From: Phycisphaerae bacterium
GTDB taxonomy: Bacteria; Planctomycetota; Phycisphaerae; UBA1845
Assembly (NCBI GenBank): GCA_013360585.1
Contig: JABWBH010000029.1
Span: 1-53,781, forward strand
Length of the DNA: 53,781 nucleotides
Direction: 5' to 3'
In this document: positions 42,069 to 50,716 of the stretch, in pieces
How positions within the stretch are numbered: the stretch's first letter is position 1
How the letters are laid out: each line of letters starts with the position of its first letter
Notes under the pieces: model-generated
Told to the model about the DNA's origin: nothing
The model's database searches: none
What the model saw: the letters and a program-made list of their open reading frames with translations, nothing else
Position numbers and translations under genes: made by a program

Positions 42069-45000
42069 ATGCCGACCACTCAACCCCTTGCCGAACTGCT
42101 TGAATCCGTGGACCACGCCGTCGCGCCCTTCGAGTCCGCGCTCGTCGATTTCTTCAGCCGCGTCGAAACCTGGGAGACCTCCGCCGAACAATCCTTCCGT
42201 CAGCAACACTCCGCTCGCACGGCCCTCGATCGGCGGCAGTCCGAACTCGACGCCCGCGAAAAGGAGCTTGACGAAGAAGCCCGCCGCGTCGCCGACGCCG
42301 TCAACGCCCTTGTCGTTCAGAAGGAAGGTCTCGAGCAACTCCGCCACGACGTCGAGCGCGGCCGCAAGGACTGCGAACGCCGGCAGAACGATCTGAAGAA
42401 CCAGATCGCCGAGCTGGAGAAAATCCGCGACCAGATCACGCAGTCGCGCGAGCGCCTCGACCTCGACCGCGAGACGCTCCAGCGAGACGCCGATCGCCTT
42501 GCGCACGAGCAGCGCCTCCTCCGGGAGCAGCAGAATTCCCTGACCTCCCGCGAGTCCGCGCTGAAGGAGCGCCTCGCCGCCCTCGACGCCCGCTCCGGGG
42601 AACTCGACGCCCGCGAGACCGCCATCCAGCAGCGCGCCCTCGAAACCGAGGAACGTGACGTCGCTTTCCACGGTCGGGAGAAGGAACTGACCGCACGCGC
42701 CGCAGCCCTGGAACGCGATCAACTCGCCGCCACGCGCGAGCGCGAACTGCTTGACGCCCGACGCCGCGAACTGCAAGCCGACGCCGCCGAACTGGAAACC
42801 GCCCGTCGCGCCCTCGAGGAGCAGACCCGGGCCGCCGCGACCGCCGCCGCAGAGCAGGCCCGCGACGCGGAGGCACGCGCTCGCGACGTGGAAAAACGAC
42901 TCCGCGCCCTCGACGCCCGCGAAAAACGACTCGATGCCCGACAGGAGGCCCTCGACGCCGCGCTCAAGGAACTCGAATCCGCCCGCGCCCGCTTCGAGAG
43001 CGAGACCGCGGCGAAGGAGGAAGCTCTCGCCGAACGTCTCCGCGAACTCACCGAACTGAAGGAAGGCTCGCAGGCCGATCAGGATCGCCTCCGAAACGGC
43101 TTCGCCGAAATCGAAAAGGTCCGCGCCGAACTCAAGGAACGTGACGCCGCGCTCAAGACGGAGCAGCGCAGGCTCGAAGAGGAACGCCGCGCGTTTGAAA
43201 CTCAGGTCCGTAAGCAGCAGGAGTTCGTCGACAATCTCGGGTCTGCCGAGAAGGATCTGCTCGCCCGCGAGGCTCGCCTTCAGGAGCAGTCTGCACAGCT
43301 CGCCGCCCGAGAAGCCGAATGCGCCTCCCGCGCCGACGACCTCGCCGCGCAGGAGAAATCCCTCGCCGCCCGCCTCGCCGAACTCAACCCGCGCGCCGCC
43401 GAACTCGACGCCGCCGAGGCCCGCCTCGCCGATCGCGCCGCCGCGATCGAAGCTCAAACCGCCGCCCTCGTCGAGCGCGAGCAGAAGTCCGCCGCCGCCG
43501 CCCGCGAACTTGAGGCCCGCGAACGCGAACTGGTCCGCGCTCGTCAGCAGTTCGAGCAGACCGCCCGTCAGGACGCCGCAAACGTGGAAGCCCAGCGCGC
43601 CGATCTCGCCGAGCGCCTCGCCCACCTCGAACGCCGCGAAGCCGACCTGCTCGACGTGCAGGGACAGATCGACGCCGCCCAGCGACGACTTGCCGATGTC
43701 GAACGCGCCGCGGAGACGAAGACCCGCGCCCTCAAGGCCGACCGCGACGCCTTCGAGCAGACCCGCGCCGCTTTCGAGCAGACCCTCCGCTCCGACCGCG
43801 CCGCCCTCGCCGCACGCCACGCCGAACTCGACGAGCAGACGCGCCTCCTCGACGACCGGGAGGCCCGCCTCGCCGCACGGCAGGAGGACGCCGCCCGTGC
43901 CGAAGCCGAGCTGCGGGAACGCGAGACCCACGCCCGCGCACGGCTCGACGAACTCGCCGCAAAGGACCGCGACGTCCGCGCCGCTCAGGAGCGCCTCAAC
44001 CACGAGCAGGCCCAGCTCGAACAACGCGCCGCACAACTGGACCAGCGCCGGCAGGAACTCGACGAACTCGCCGACCAGATCGACCGCCTCAAGGCGCAGT
44101 CCAGCGCCAAAGAGGAGTCCCTCGCCTCCAACGCCTCCTCAATCCAGAAAACGCAGCGCGAGCTGCAGAAGGCGCTTAAGGAAGCCGGCGCCCGTGCGCG
44201 CGAACTCGACGATCGCAAGCAGGCCCTGGAAAACCGCGAACGCCAGATCGCCGACGCCGACGCCGAACTTGCCAGCCGGAAGCGCCAACTCGAAGAACTT
44301 GAAGCCTCCTTCAACAGCGCTCGCCGCACCGCTGAAGAGACCGAGGCTCGACTCCAGCAGCAGTGGGTGGCCTTGGATCGCGCCCGCCAAGAATTCGAGG
44401 ACCGTCAGAAACACGTCCAGTCCGAAAGCGAGAAGCACCGCCTTGAACTCGACGCCCTCCGCGAGCAGATCTACGCCACCCGGGAGGAACTCGAAGCCCA
44501 GCGCTCCGCCCTCGGCGCCTCGTCCGGAGAACTCCGCGAACGCGCCGCCCTCGTCGATCAGCAGCAGCGAGAGCTCGCCGAGCATCAGCGCCAGCTCGAC
44601 GCCCAGCGACAGCGCCTTGAAGCCTACAAAGCTGAACTCGACGCCCGCCAGTCCGCCCTCGACGGCGCCGGCGCGCAAGCCGACCAGACCCGCGCCGAAG
44701 CCGAGCAGCAACTCCGCGCCCTCCGCGAGGAACTCGAAACCCGCCAGCGCGCCCTCGACGAGCAGCTCGAAACGTCACGCGCCGAACTCGACGCGCTTCG
44801 CGACGAGCTTCAGGCCGAACGCGCCGCATTCCTCGCCGAGCGCGAGCAGACCTTCGCATCCCCCGCGAAGACGGCGGCCCCCGCGACCGCCGCCGACGAC
44901 GCGGAGGCCAGCCTCCTGTGCGGGCTGGCGATCGCCGAATTCTGGCGCAACTTTGTTGTCCCGGAAGACACCCCCGCCGTTGCGAACCCGGCCTCGACGG

Positions 45001-45485
45001 ACAACCTCGACGCTGAAGACTCCGCCGGCGACCTCGCGGAAAGCTCCGCCGTGACGGACCCTCTCGCCGAATTCGACGCGCCGGCTGCCGAGTCCGGAGA
45101 CGCCGCCCGGGAGGACGAAGCCCTTGAACAGGACGACGACCAGATCGCAGCCCTGCGCCGCGCCGCCGCCGCCGCTCGCGCGGAAATCGAGGCCACGCGC
45201 AACGGGGAGGACGTGCTGCCCACCACGCCCCTGAACCTCCAGCCGACGCCGACGATCGACAACGCCGCGCCCGCCGCGGAGGAGACCGCCCCCGCCGCGC
45301 CGCGCCGCCCGGAGGACGAGAACCCGGCGCTCATTGAAAGCCTCGATCAGGACGCCCGCGAACGCCTCAAAGCCCTGCGCCGCATCAACCCCCACCGCAC
45401 CCTCTCCGAACTCATCGAGCTTGTGAAACAGGAATCGCGCGCCAAGGGCGACTCATCGAGAAAGAAATCCTGGTGGAAGCGATGA
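42069..45485 (+). CDS. Giant coiled-coil protein
   Basis: A 1138-residue soluble protein with no signal peptide. Residues 1-45 are a short non-coil start (LAELLESVDHAVAPFESALV). About 45-925 is one of the longest coils in the window, built on repeating heptads with a recurring LDARE-type unit (ELDAREKELDEE, RALDAREKRLDARQEALDA, LLDDREARLAARQ, ELDDRKQALENRERQ). A break near 925-965 contains SLLCGLAIAEFWRNFVV. Then comes an acidic, Pro/Ala-rich linker to about 1085, and a basic terminus (LKALRRINPHRTLSELIELV, then KKSWWKR). It is expected to form a long rod or filament. It converges with the large exported protein gene 21 bases away. Confidence 0.8.
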   Translation: MPTTQPLAELLESVDHAVAPFESALVDFFSRVETWETSAEQSFRQQHSARTALDRRQSELDAREKELDEEARRVADAVNALVVQKEGLEQLRHDVERGRKDCERRQNDLKNQIAELEKIRDQITQSRERLDLDRETLQRDADRLAHEQRLLREQQNSLTSRESALKERLAALDARSGELDARETAIQQRALETEERDVAFHGREKELTARAAALERDQLAATRERELLDARRRELQADAAELETARRALEEQTRAAATAAAEQARDAEARARDVEKRLRALDAREKRLDARQEALDAALKELESARARFESETAAKEEALAERLRELTELKEGSQADQDRLRNGFAEIEKVRAELKERDAALKTEQRRLEEERRAFETQVRKQQEFVDNLGSAEKDLLAREARLQEQSAQLAAREAECASRADDLAAQEKSLAARLAELNPRAAELDAAEARLADRAAAIEAQTAALVEREQKSAAAARELEARERELVRARQQFEQTARQDAANVEAQRADLAERLAHLERREADLLDVQGQIDAAQRRLADVERAAETKTRALKADRDAFEQTRAAFEQTLRSDRAALAARHAELDEQTRLLDDREARLAARQEDAARAEAELRERETHARARLDELAAKDRDVRAAQERLNHEQAQLEQRAAQLDQRRQELDELADQIDRLKAQSSAKEESLASNASSIQKTQRELQKALKEAGARARELDDRKQALENRERQIADADAELASRKRQLEELEASFNSARRTAEETEARLQQQWVALDRARQEFEDRQKHVQSESEKHRLELDALREQIYATREELEAQRSALGASSGELRERAALVDQQQRELAEHQRQLDAQRQRLEAYKAELDARQSALDGAGAQADQTRAEAEQQLRALREELETRQRALDEQLETSRAELDALRDELQAERAAFLAEREQTFASPAKTAAPATAADDAEASLLCGLAIAEFWRNFVVPEDTPAVANPASTDNLDAEDSAGDLAESSAVTDPLAEFDAPAAESGDAAREDEALEQDDDQIAALRRAAAAARAEIEATRNGEDVLPTTPLNLQPTPTIDNAAPAAEETAPAAPRRPEDENPALIESLDQDARERLKALRRINPHRTLSELIELVKQESRAKGDSSRKKSWWKR

Positions 45486-45506
45486 CGCACAGCCCCTCGG
45501 GACCGC

Positions 45507-48500
45507 TCAGGGCTTCTTCGCCATCGCCGCCTCGACCGAAGTGGCCAACCACTCCCCGAAAACGTTGTTGCCCTCGATCATCCCGTCGCGACCGATCACG
45601 ACCAGATGCGGGATCCCGCGGATGCCGTAGTTCTTTTTGATCGCCTCGCCGCTTTCGCCTTCCAGCAGCGCCTGCCGCCACGTCAGCTTGTGCTCGTCCA
45701 CGCCGCGCTTCAGTTCGTCGATGGATCGGTCCAGGCTCAACCCCAGCATCACAAAGTCCGCCTGTGCGCCGAACCGCGACTGCACTTCGGTCAGAAACGG
45801 AACCTGCCGCAAGCACGGACCGCACCACGTCGCCCAGAAATCCAACACCACGACCTTTCCGCGGAGGTCCGACAACCGCACGCTTCGCCCATCCAGCGTC
45901 GTCACCGTGAAGTCCGGCGCGAGCTGACCGACCGTCGTCCCCTTGCCCGCCGTTTCGCTTTCGGAAGGCGGCAGCAAGGCGATGTCGCCGAGATCCACCG
46001 GCGAAGCATCCCCCACCTCCGGGATGGTGTATACGCGTTCTCGATCCGAACGCGCCGCATCTCGGCTCGGTTCCTCAATGTCGATGAGCGCGCCCGACAG
46101 AAAATAATCGCCGGGCGTCACGCCCTCGACCTGAAACCGTCCGGTCGCATCCGGCGAGACATGATACTGATTCTGCTTCTTAAGGTGCTCCTGCACCTCT
46201 GCCGATTCATACCACTCCGCAAGAACCTCTTTGTTGTAGCTCCCGTCCGCGTTCTGCGCGTTCGTCGGATGCTTCGGAAAGACGCGGACCAGACTGAACG
46301 ACGACGGGCGAAGCGCCTCATTGCCGCCGTATCCGAGGATGCGCCCTGTGACCGTGCGCCCCCCCAGCCCGAACTCGACGCCGGCGCTTTCTCCAGGTTG
46401 TACCTGCACGCGCGCGGTCCACGCCGGCCGGAATCCTCCGGGTGTCGTATAACGCCCGTGTCGGACCTCCTCGTGCCAGGTCAATGCGGAAACCAGATTC
46501 TCTCCCGGCAGCGCCCGCAGGCGAAAGCGGCCTTCAGAGTCGCACTCCGTGTCGAAGGCAAAACTGACCTGCACACTGCGCTCCGCTTGCGGCGCAGTCG
46601 CCCAGGTCGTCATTCTTCGGTTCGCGTCAGGGACGCTCCCTTTGTACATACGCCCCTCGATCCGTCCCCAGGGCGAAAGCATCAGGTCGCCCGCCTCGAC
46701 CGCGGGGCGATGCACCACCGACCACCCGGCATGATGCACCGCAATCAGTACACCCAGATCGTCTTCGTGCGGCAGCTCAAACGTCCCGCCGTCGTCGGTC
46801 CGCGCCGTATGCACGCGGGCTCCGCGGGAAAGATGTCCCTTCTGAATCTCGAAGTCCCGAATGAACACGCTGTCGCTGAGGTCGCCGACCCACCCGTAGA
46901 TCGTCACTTCCGGCACCGCCGCTCCGCTCGAGTCCACAACACGCCCCACGTAGCGACCCAGCGGTTCGAGTTCCACATCCCACCGGACGGTCTGCGGACC
47001 GGATCTCATGACCGGTGACTCGACGGGACGCAGACCCTCCGCGACGATCCGCAACCGGAAGGCGTCGTTGTTCGAACTCGGAACCGGCATCTCGATCCGG
47101 TAGACGCCATCTCGGAATACCGGTTGGCCGGTACTCCCCCGCGCGTCCGGCCAGTACACGGCGCCCTGTGCGGACACTTGACCCGTCATCACGCGGAACG
47201 CCGGAACCGCCGACCCGTCCGACCTCTGCGTGACCCGTCCTTCAACGTAAGCCTTCGGCCCCAGCATCACGCGGATCAGTTCGCCGCGCACCGGCGACAA
47301 TGACCGGTACACTTGCAGACCCGTCTTCGATACCGTCAGATTCACGCCCTCAGCCGGAAACGCGCACTCGAACGTCCCGTCCGCCCCCGTCGTGGCCGAC
47401 CAGTGCCAACCCGTCGGCGACATCTGACCCATCCGATTCAGACCGACGCGCGCTCCCTCGATCGGGCGGGATTCCGCATCCAACACCACCCCGCGAATCG
47501 GCGACGTCGGGGTCAGCGATATCCTCAAATCGCCCGCCGTAGCCAGCCTGGCGACCTCAACCTGCGCCGCGTATCCGGGTTTTTCGACGACGACCCGCGC
47601 CTTGTCGGAGACTTCCGCCTCGCGAGCTGGCATGAACTCCACCGAAAACGTCCCCTCCGCATCCGTTTCGGTCTCGACGGCGCCCGCGGTCGTCGAACCT
47701 CCGGACGCGACGCGAACCCGCGCCCCGGCCACCGCCTGCCCCCCCGCGTCCGTCACGCGACCGGCGACGCGCACCGGCGTACGACGATCCGGTTCGATCC
47801 GGAACTCGCCGTACCCCGCGAGAAGATCCGTCAAAAACACCTTCTGACGCTGCGACCGAAGAGACTGGGGATCAAGCTCGCGCGACCAACCAAGGCGCTC
47901 CGGAAGATGCGCGGGGTGATCCAGGGTCATCGTGAAACTCTCGACTCCGTCCAGCCCCGTCGTCGGCCAGCAGGCAAGCTCGAACACGCCGTCCGCATCC
48001 GTCGAGGCGGAAAACTCATCAAAGATCCACGGCGATCCGTCCGCAGACATTGAGCCGCGACAGTGGATCGTAATCTTCACATCGGGAACCGGTTGGCCCG
48101 ATGCGTCCGCGACTTTGCCGCGCAGCGTCTCCGCCCGATGAAGTCGCAAGGTGAGGGACGAGGGGGGCGGCACGGGCGTTTGCTCGGGACCGAAGCCCGC
48201 CGCCGACTGTTTCCCTACATATCCGGGAAACGTCGCCTGAATCCCCCACGAACTCGTCGCGCTCTCCGGAAGATGCGCGACATACCGTCCTTCACCGTCC
48301 GCCTCCGCCGTGCTGCGTTCACGCATCGCGCGGATCGACAGGCGCGCCCCGGGAATCGGACGCTCCGTCGCGGCATCCAGCACAATCACCGTGATCCGAT
48401 GCCCCTCCGATGCGTTCGTCGCGGCCGGTGGATCGGCGGTCTGTCCCGCGACACGGCTCGGCAGGAAAAGGCAACCGACGCAAACCAGTGCGCACACGCC

Positions 48501-48536
48501 CCTCTTCGTCAGGAACCTCGGCCTCAGGTTCAACAT
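45507..48536 (-). CDS. Exported carboxypeptidase-regulatory plus thioredoxin protein
   Basis: A 1009-residue exported protein. The signal peptide is MLNLRPRFLTKRGVCALVCVG, cleaved near RVAGQT. Then come about six beta-sandwich repeats of the carboxypeptidase-regulatory/Big type (ITVIVLDAATERPIPGARLS, GKVADASGQPVPDVKITIH, VAGRVTDAGGQAVAGARVRV, GVVLDAESRPIEGARVGLN, YVGRVVDSSGAAVPEVTIYG). The C-terminal 140 residues are a TlpA-like thioredoxin domain with LAPDFTVTTLDGRSVRLSDL, the redox site WCGPC (904-908) and a cis-Pro in RGIPHLVV. It probably acts as an extracytoplasmic thiol-disulfide protein with long binding arms. TlpA modules on such repeats are common in planctomycetes. Confidence 0.9.
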   Translation of the reverse strand: MLNLRPRFLTKRGVCALVCVGCLFLPSRVAGQTADPPAATNASEGHRITVIVLDAATERPIPGARLSIRAMRERSTAEADGEGRYVAHLPESATSSWGIQATFPGYVGKQSAAGFGPEQTPVPPPSSLTLRLHRAETLRGKVADASGQPVPDVKITIHCRGSMSADGSPWIFDEFSASTDADGVFELACWPTTGLDGVESFTMTLDHPAHLPERLGWSRELDPQSLRSQRQKVFLTDLLAGYGEFRIEPDRRTPVRVAGRVTDAGGQAVAGARVRVASGGSTTAGAVETETDAEGTFSVEFMPAREAEVSDKARVVVEKPGYAAQVEVARLATAGDLRISLTPTSPIRGVVLDAESRPIEGARVGLNRMGQMSPTGWHWSATTGADGTFECAFPAEGVNLTVSKTGLQVYRSLSPVRGELIRVMLGPKAYVEGRVTQRSDGSAVPAFRVMTGQVSAQGAVYWPDARGSTGQPVFRDGVYRIEMPVPSSNNDAFRLRIVAEGLRPVESPVMRSGPQTVRWDVELEPLGRYVGRVVDSSGAAVPEVTIYGWVGDLSDSVFIRDFEIQKGHLSRGARVHTARTDDGGTFELPHEDDLGVLIAVHHAGWSVVHRPAVEAGDLMLSPWGRIEGRMYKGSVPDANRRMTTWATAPQAERSVQVSFAFDTECDSEGRFRLRALPGENLVSALTWHEEVRHGRYTTPGGFRPAWTARVQVQPGESAGVEFGLGGRTVTGRILGYGGNEALRPSSFSLVRVFPKHPTNAQNADGSYNKEVLAEWYESAEVQEHLKKQNQYHVSPDATGRFQVEGVTPGDYFLSGALIDIEEPSRDAARSDRERVYTIPEVGDASPVDLGDIALLPPSESETAGKGTTVGQLAPDFTVTTLDGRSVRLSDLRGKVVVLDFWATWCGPCLRQVPFLTEVQSRFGAQADFVMLGLSLDRSIDELKRGVDEHKLTWRQALLEGESGEAIKKNYGIRGIPHLVVIGRDGMIEGNNVFGEWLATSVEAAMAKKP

Positions 48537-48614
48537 GTCACGAACTCCCGGTGGTGTCAGTCTCTTAGGGCATATACCTCCGTCACCGGAATCCGGTCGC
48601 AGATCCGCCGCGAC

Positions 48615-49073
48615 TCACGCCGTATCCTCGCGCAATTGCTTCTCGAAAATCACCAGGTTCCCCAGCGTCCGCGAGTCATACCGGATCCCGACGATCGAAA
48701 ACCCGTGCGACAGCGCAACGTGCAGCACCGGGCGGTGGTGGTTGTAACACTCGAAGCGCACCATCTCGTAGTCATTCTCCCGGCACCACGCCTCCTGCGC
48801 CTCCAGCAGTTGCGACGCCACCCCCATCCGACGCGCGTCCGGCAGCACCCCGATCAGCCAGGCGTAGTAAGTCGTGTAACGCAGCTCGTATCCCACGAGG
48901 AACCCCACCGGTCGGCGCTCCAGCTCCGCCACCATCATCAGCGACACCCGATGCGCCTCCAGGCGGCGGCGGAAGTAGGCGTGGTCCTGCGGCGGTTGAA
49001 AGATCTGACCGTAAAGGTTTACGATCAGGTCCAGTTCGTCCATCCCCACTATGTCGATCTTGACGCTCGCCAT
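48615..49073 (-). CDS. GNAT family acetyltransferase
   Basis: A 152-residue N-acetyltransferase. The acetyl-CoA loop is PDARRMGVASQLLEAQEAW, and the core strands are LMMVAELERRPVGFLVGY and YYAWLIGVLP. The usual signature Q/R-x-x-G-x-G/A is met as RRMGVA. The acceptor is unknown. It lies between the exported thioredoxin protein and the divergent HIT gene. Confidence 0.85.
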   Translation of the reverse strand: MASVKIDIVGMDELDLIVNLYGQIFQPPQDHAYFRRRLEAHRVSLMMVAELERRPVGFLVGYELRYTTYYAWLIGVLPDARRMGVASQLLEAQEAWCRENDYEMVRFECYNHHRPVLHVALSHGFSIVGIRYDSRTLGNLVIFEKQLREDTA

Positions 49074-49297
49074 CCGCGTGTTCTCCGGTCCTTATACCGC
49101 GCCACGACGCACCGCGTTCCCGGCTTCGGCGTCCACCCGGCGCCCGCAGCGGTTTCGTCTTATCCGCAGGACTGCGGCAGGGGCATCATAAGTTCAACCC
49201 GTCACCGCGGCACGCTCCGGTGGCGAATCCCGCGTTCCGCCTCTAGAATCCGCCCGCGGTGGGACCGAACGAGCGTTGCAGCCCGGGAGACCGATCC

Positions 49298-49825
49298 TTG
49301 TCGGAGTTTCACGCCAACCTCTGGGCGCCTTGGCGGATGCAGTACATCCGGTCCCTCGCCGAGGACACCCGCGACGACGTCTGCTTCCTCTGCCGTTACG
49401 CCGCGGATCCGGCATCGGATCGCGCGCATCACGTCCTGTGGCGCACCCCCGCCTGCCTCGTCGTGATGAACCGCTTCCCCTACACCAACGGCCACCTGAT
49501 GATCGCGCCCCGCCGACACGTCGGCGAGTTCGAGGAACTGGACGACCCGACTCTGTGCGACCTGATTCGATCGACGCGCGACGCCGTCCGAGTCCTCCGC
49601 GCCGTCGTCCGGGCTCAGGGGTTCAACGTCGGGTTCAATCTCGGCGTCTGCGCCGGCGCGGGGCTTCCGGGGCACGTCCACGCCCACGTCGTCCCGCGCT
49701 GGGCGGGAGACACGAATTACATGGCGGTTCTCGGCCAGGTCCGCGTCATCCCCGACGCCCTCGACGCGCTTTATGAAGAATTGCGGACCGAAGCCCACCG
49801 CCAGGGATACGTCCCAGACAAGTGA
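49298..49825 (+). CDS. HIT family hydrolase/phosphorylase
   Basis: A 175-residue histidine-triad protein with HVHAHVVPRW, and CFLC upstream, which together with a later His forms the zinc site of the Ap4A phosphorylase-like HIT subgroup. FANLWAPWRMQYI-like N-terminal residues (HANLWAPWRMQYIR) and MNRFPYTNGHLMIAP are typical of this group. It probably hydrolyses or phosphorolyses diadenosine polyphosphates or AMP conjugates. The TTG start has GGGAG 8 bases before it. An alternative GTG at 49259 lies where a TAGAAT -10 box (49244-49249) would give a leaderless message. Confidence 0.88.
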   Translation: MSEFHANLWAPWRMQYIRSLAEDTRDDVCFLCRYAADPASDRAHHVLWRTPACLVVMNRFPYTNGHLMIAPRRHVGEFEELDDPTLCDLIRSTRDAVRVLRAVVRAQGFNVGFNLGVCAGAGLPGHVHAHVVPRWAGDTNYMAVLGQVRVIPDALDALYEELRTEAHRQGYVPDK

Positions 49826-50066
49826 AAGCACCGAACAACCCCGGTTTTCACCCGTCGCAGACGCGATCCGCGGCGCTTTATCGGGCTTGTCCGGGCGAGA
49901 GGGGCGACGGTCGCTTGTGATGCCCTGTCCCTTTCCTTATATTCTCCTCCTTCCTGGAGCGGCGCACAGCAGAACGTCAGGGCGTTCATCCTCGATCCGG
50001 CGCAAGGGGCGCGGAGCAGGCGGAGGCGGCACGCCGCGGGGCATCATCGAAAACGGAGCGAAATCA

Positions 50067-50687
50067 GTGTCAACCGTCAAGGCAACGAACATCACCTGGC
50101 ATGAGGGTCACGTCAGCCGCGCCGAGCGCGAAGCGCTGCTCAAGCAGAAGGGCGTCCTGCTCTGGTTCACCGGGCTGAGCGGATCCGGCAAGAGCACCAT
50201 CGCGTACACCCTTGAACATGCCCTCGTGCAGCGCGGGCGACTCGCCTACGTCCTGGACGGAGACAACATCCGCCACGGCCTGAACAAGAACCTCGGCTTC
50301 TCCGCCGAGGACCGGGCGGAGAACATCCGCCGCATCGGCGAAGTGGGCAAGCTCTTCGTCGACGCGGGCGTCATCACGATGACGTCATTCATCAGCCCCT
50401 ACCGGTCGGACCGCGACGCGGCGCGCAAGACCGTCGGCGAGGGCAATTTCTTCGAGATCTTCTGCGACACCCCGATCGAAGTCTGCGAGCAGCGCGACCC
50501 GAAGGGCCTGTACAAAAAGGCTCGCGCCGGCGAGATCAAGGGCTTCACCGGCATCGACGACCCTTACGAAGCGCCGCTGAACCCGGAACTCGTGATCGAC
50601 AACTCGAAGTGTACGCCGCAGGAGGCCGCCGTCCGCCTCATCGAACTGCTCGAAAAACACGGAAAAATCTCCGGCCTGAAGGATTGA
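50067..50687 (+). CDS. cysC: Adenylylsulfate kinase
   Basis: A 206-residue APS kinase that phosphorylates adenosine 5'-phosphosulfate to PAPS. The P-loop is GLSGSGKS at 36-43, with LDGDNIRHGLNKNLGFS, then ENIRRIGEVGKLFVDAGVI, FISPYRSDRDAAR, CDTPIEVCEQRDPKGLYKKA and the final substrate-binding IDDPYEAPLNPEL. The start is the GTG with GGAG about 9 bases upstream; the frame runs further upstream but without family resemblance. No cysD, cysN or cysH gene is adjacent, so it may supply PAPS for sulfation instead of cysteine synthesis. A gap of 29 bases separates it from the next gene. Confidence 0.95.
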   Translation: MSTVKATNITWHEGHVSRAEREALLKQKGVLLWFTGLSGSGKSTIAYTLEHALVQRGRLAYVLDGDNIRHGLNKNLGFSAEDRAENIRRIGEVGKLFVDAGVITMTSFISPYRSDRDAARKTVGEGNFFEIFCDTPIEVCEQRDPKGLYKKARAGEIKGFTGIDDPYEAPLNPELVIDNSKCTPQEAAVRLIELLEKHGKISGLKD

Positions 50688-50716
50688 CGAGGGCGAAGCG
50701 CCCGGGCGACACGCGC

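Noticed and set aside
41940-44036. A 698-codon minus-strand frame opposite the giant coiled-coil gene
   Set aside because: Its Gly/Leu/Val-rich periodic sequence is the direct antisense of the LDARE-type repeats; the plus-strand frame has a ribosome-binding site and sensible coil structure.
37187-45485. A diversity-generating retroelement or CRISPR-type system suggested by the lectin-like FGE fold
   Set aside because: There is no reverse transcriptase, template/variable repeat or spaced direct-repeat array in or near the locus.
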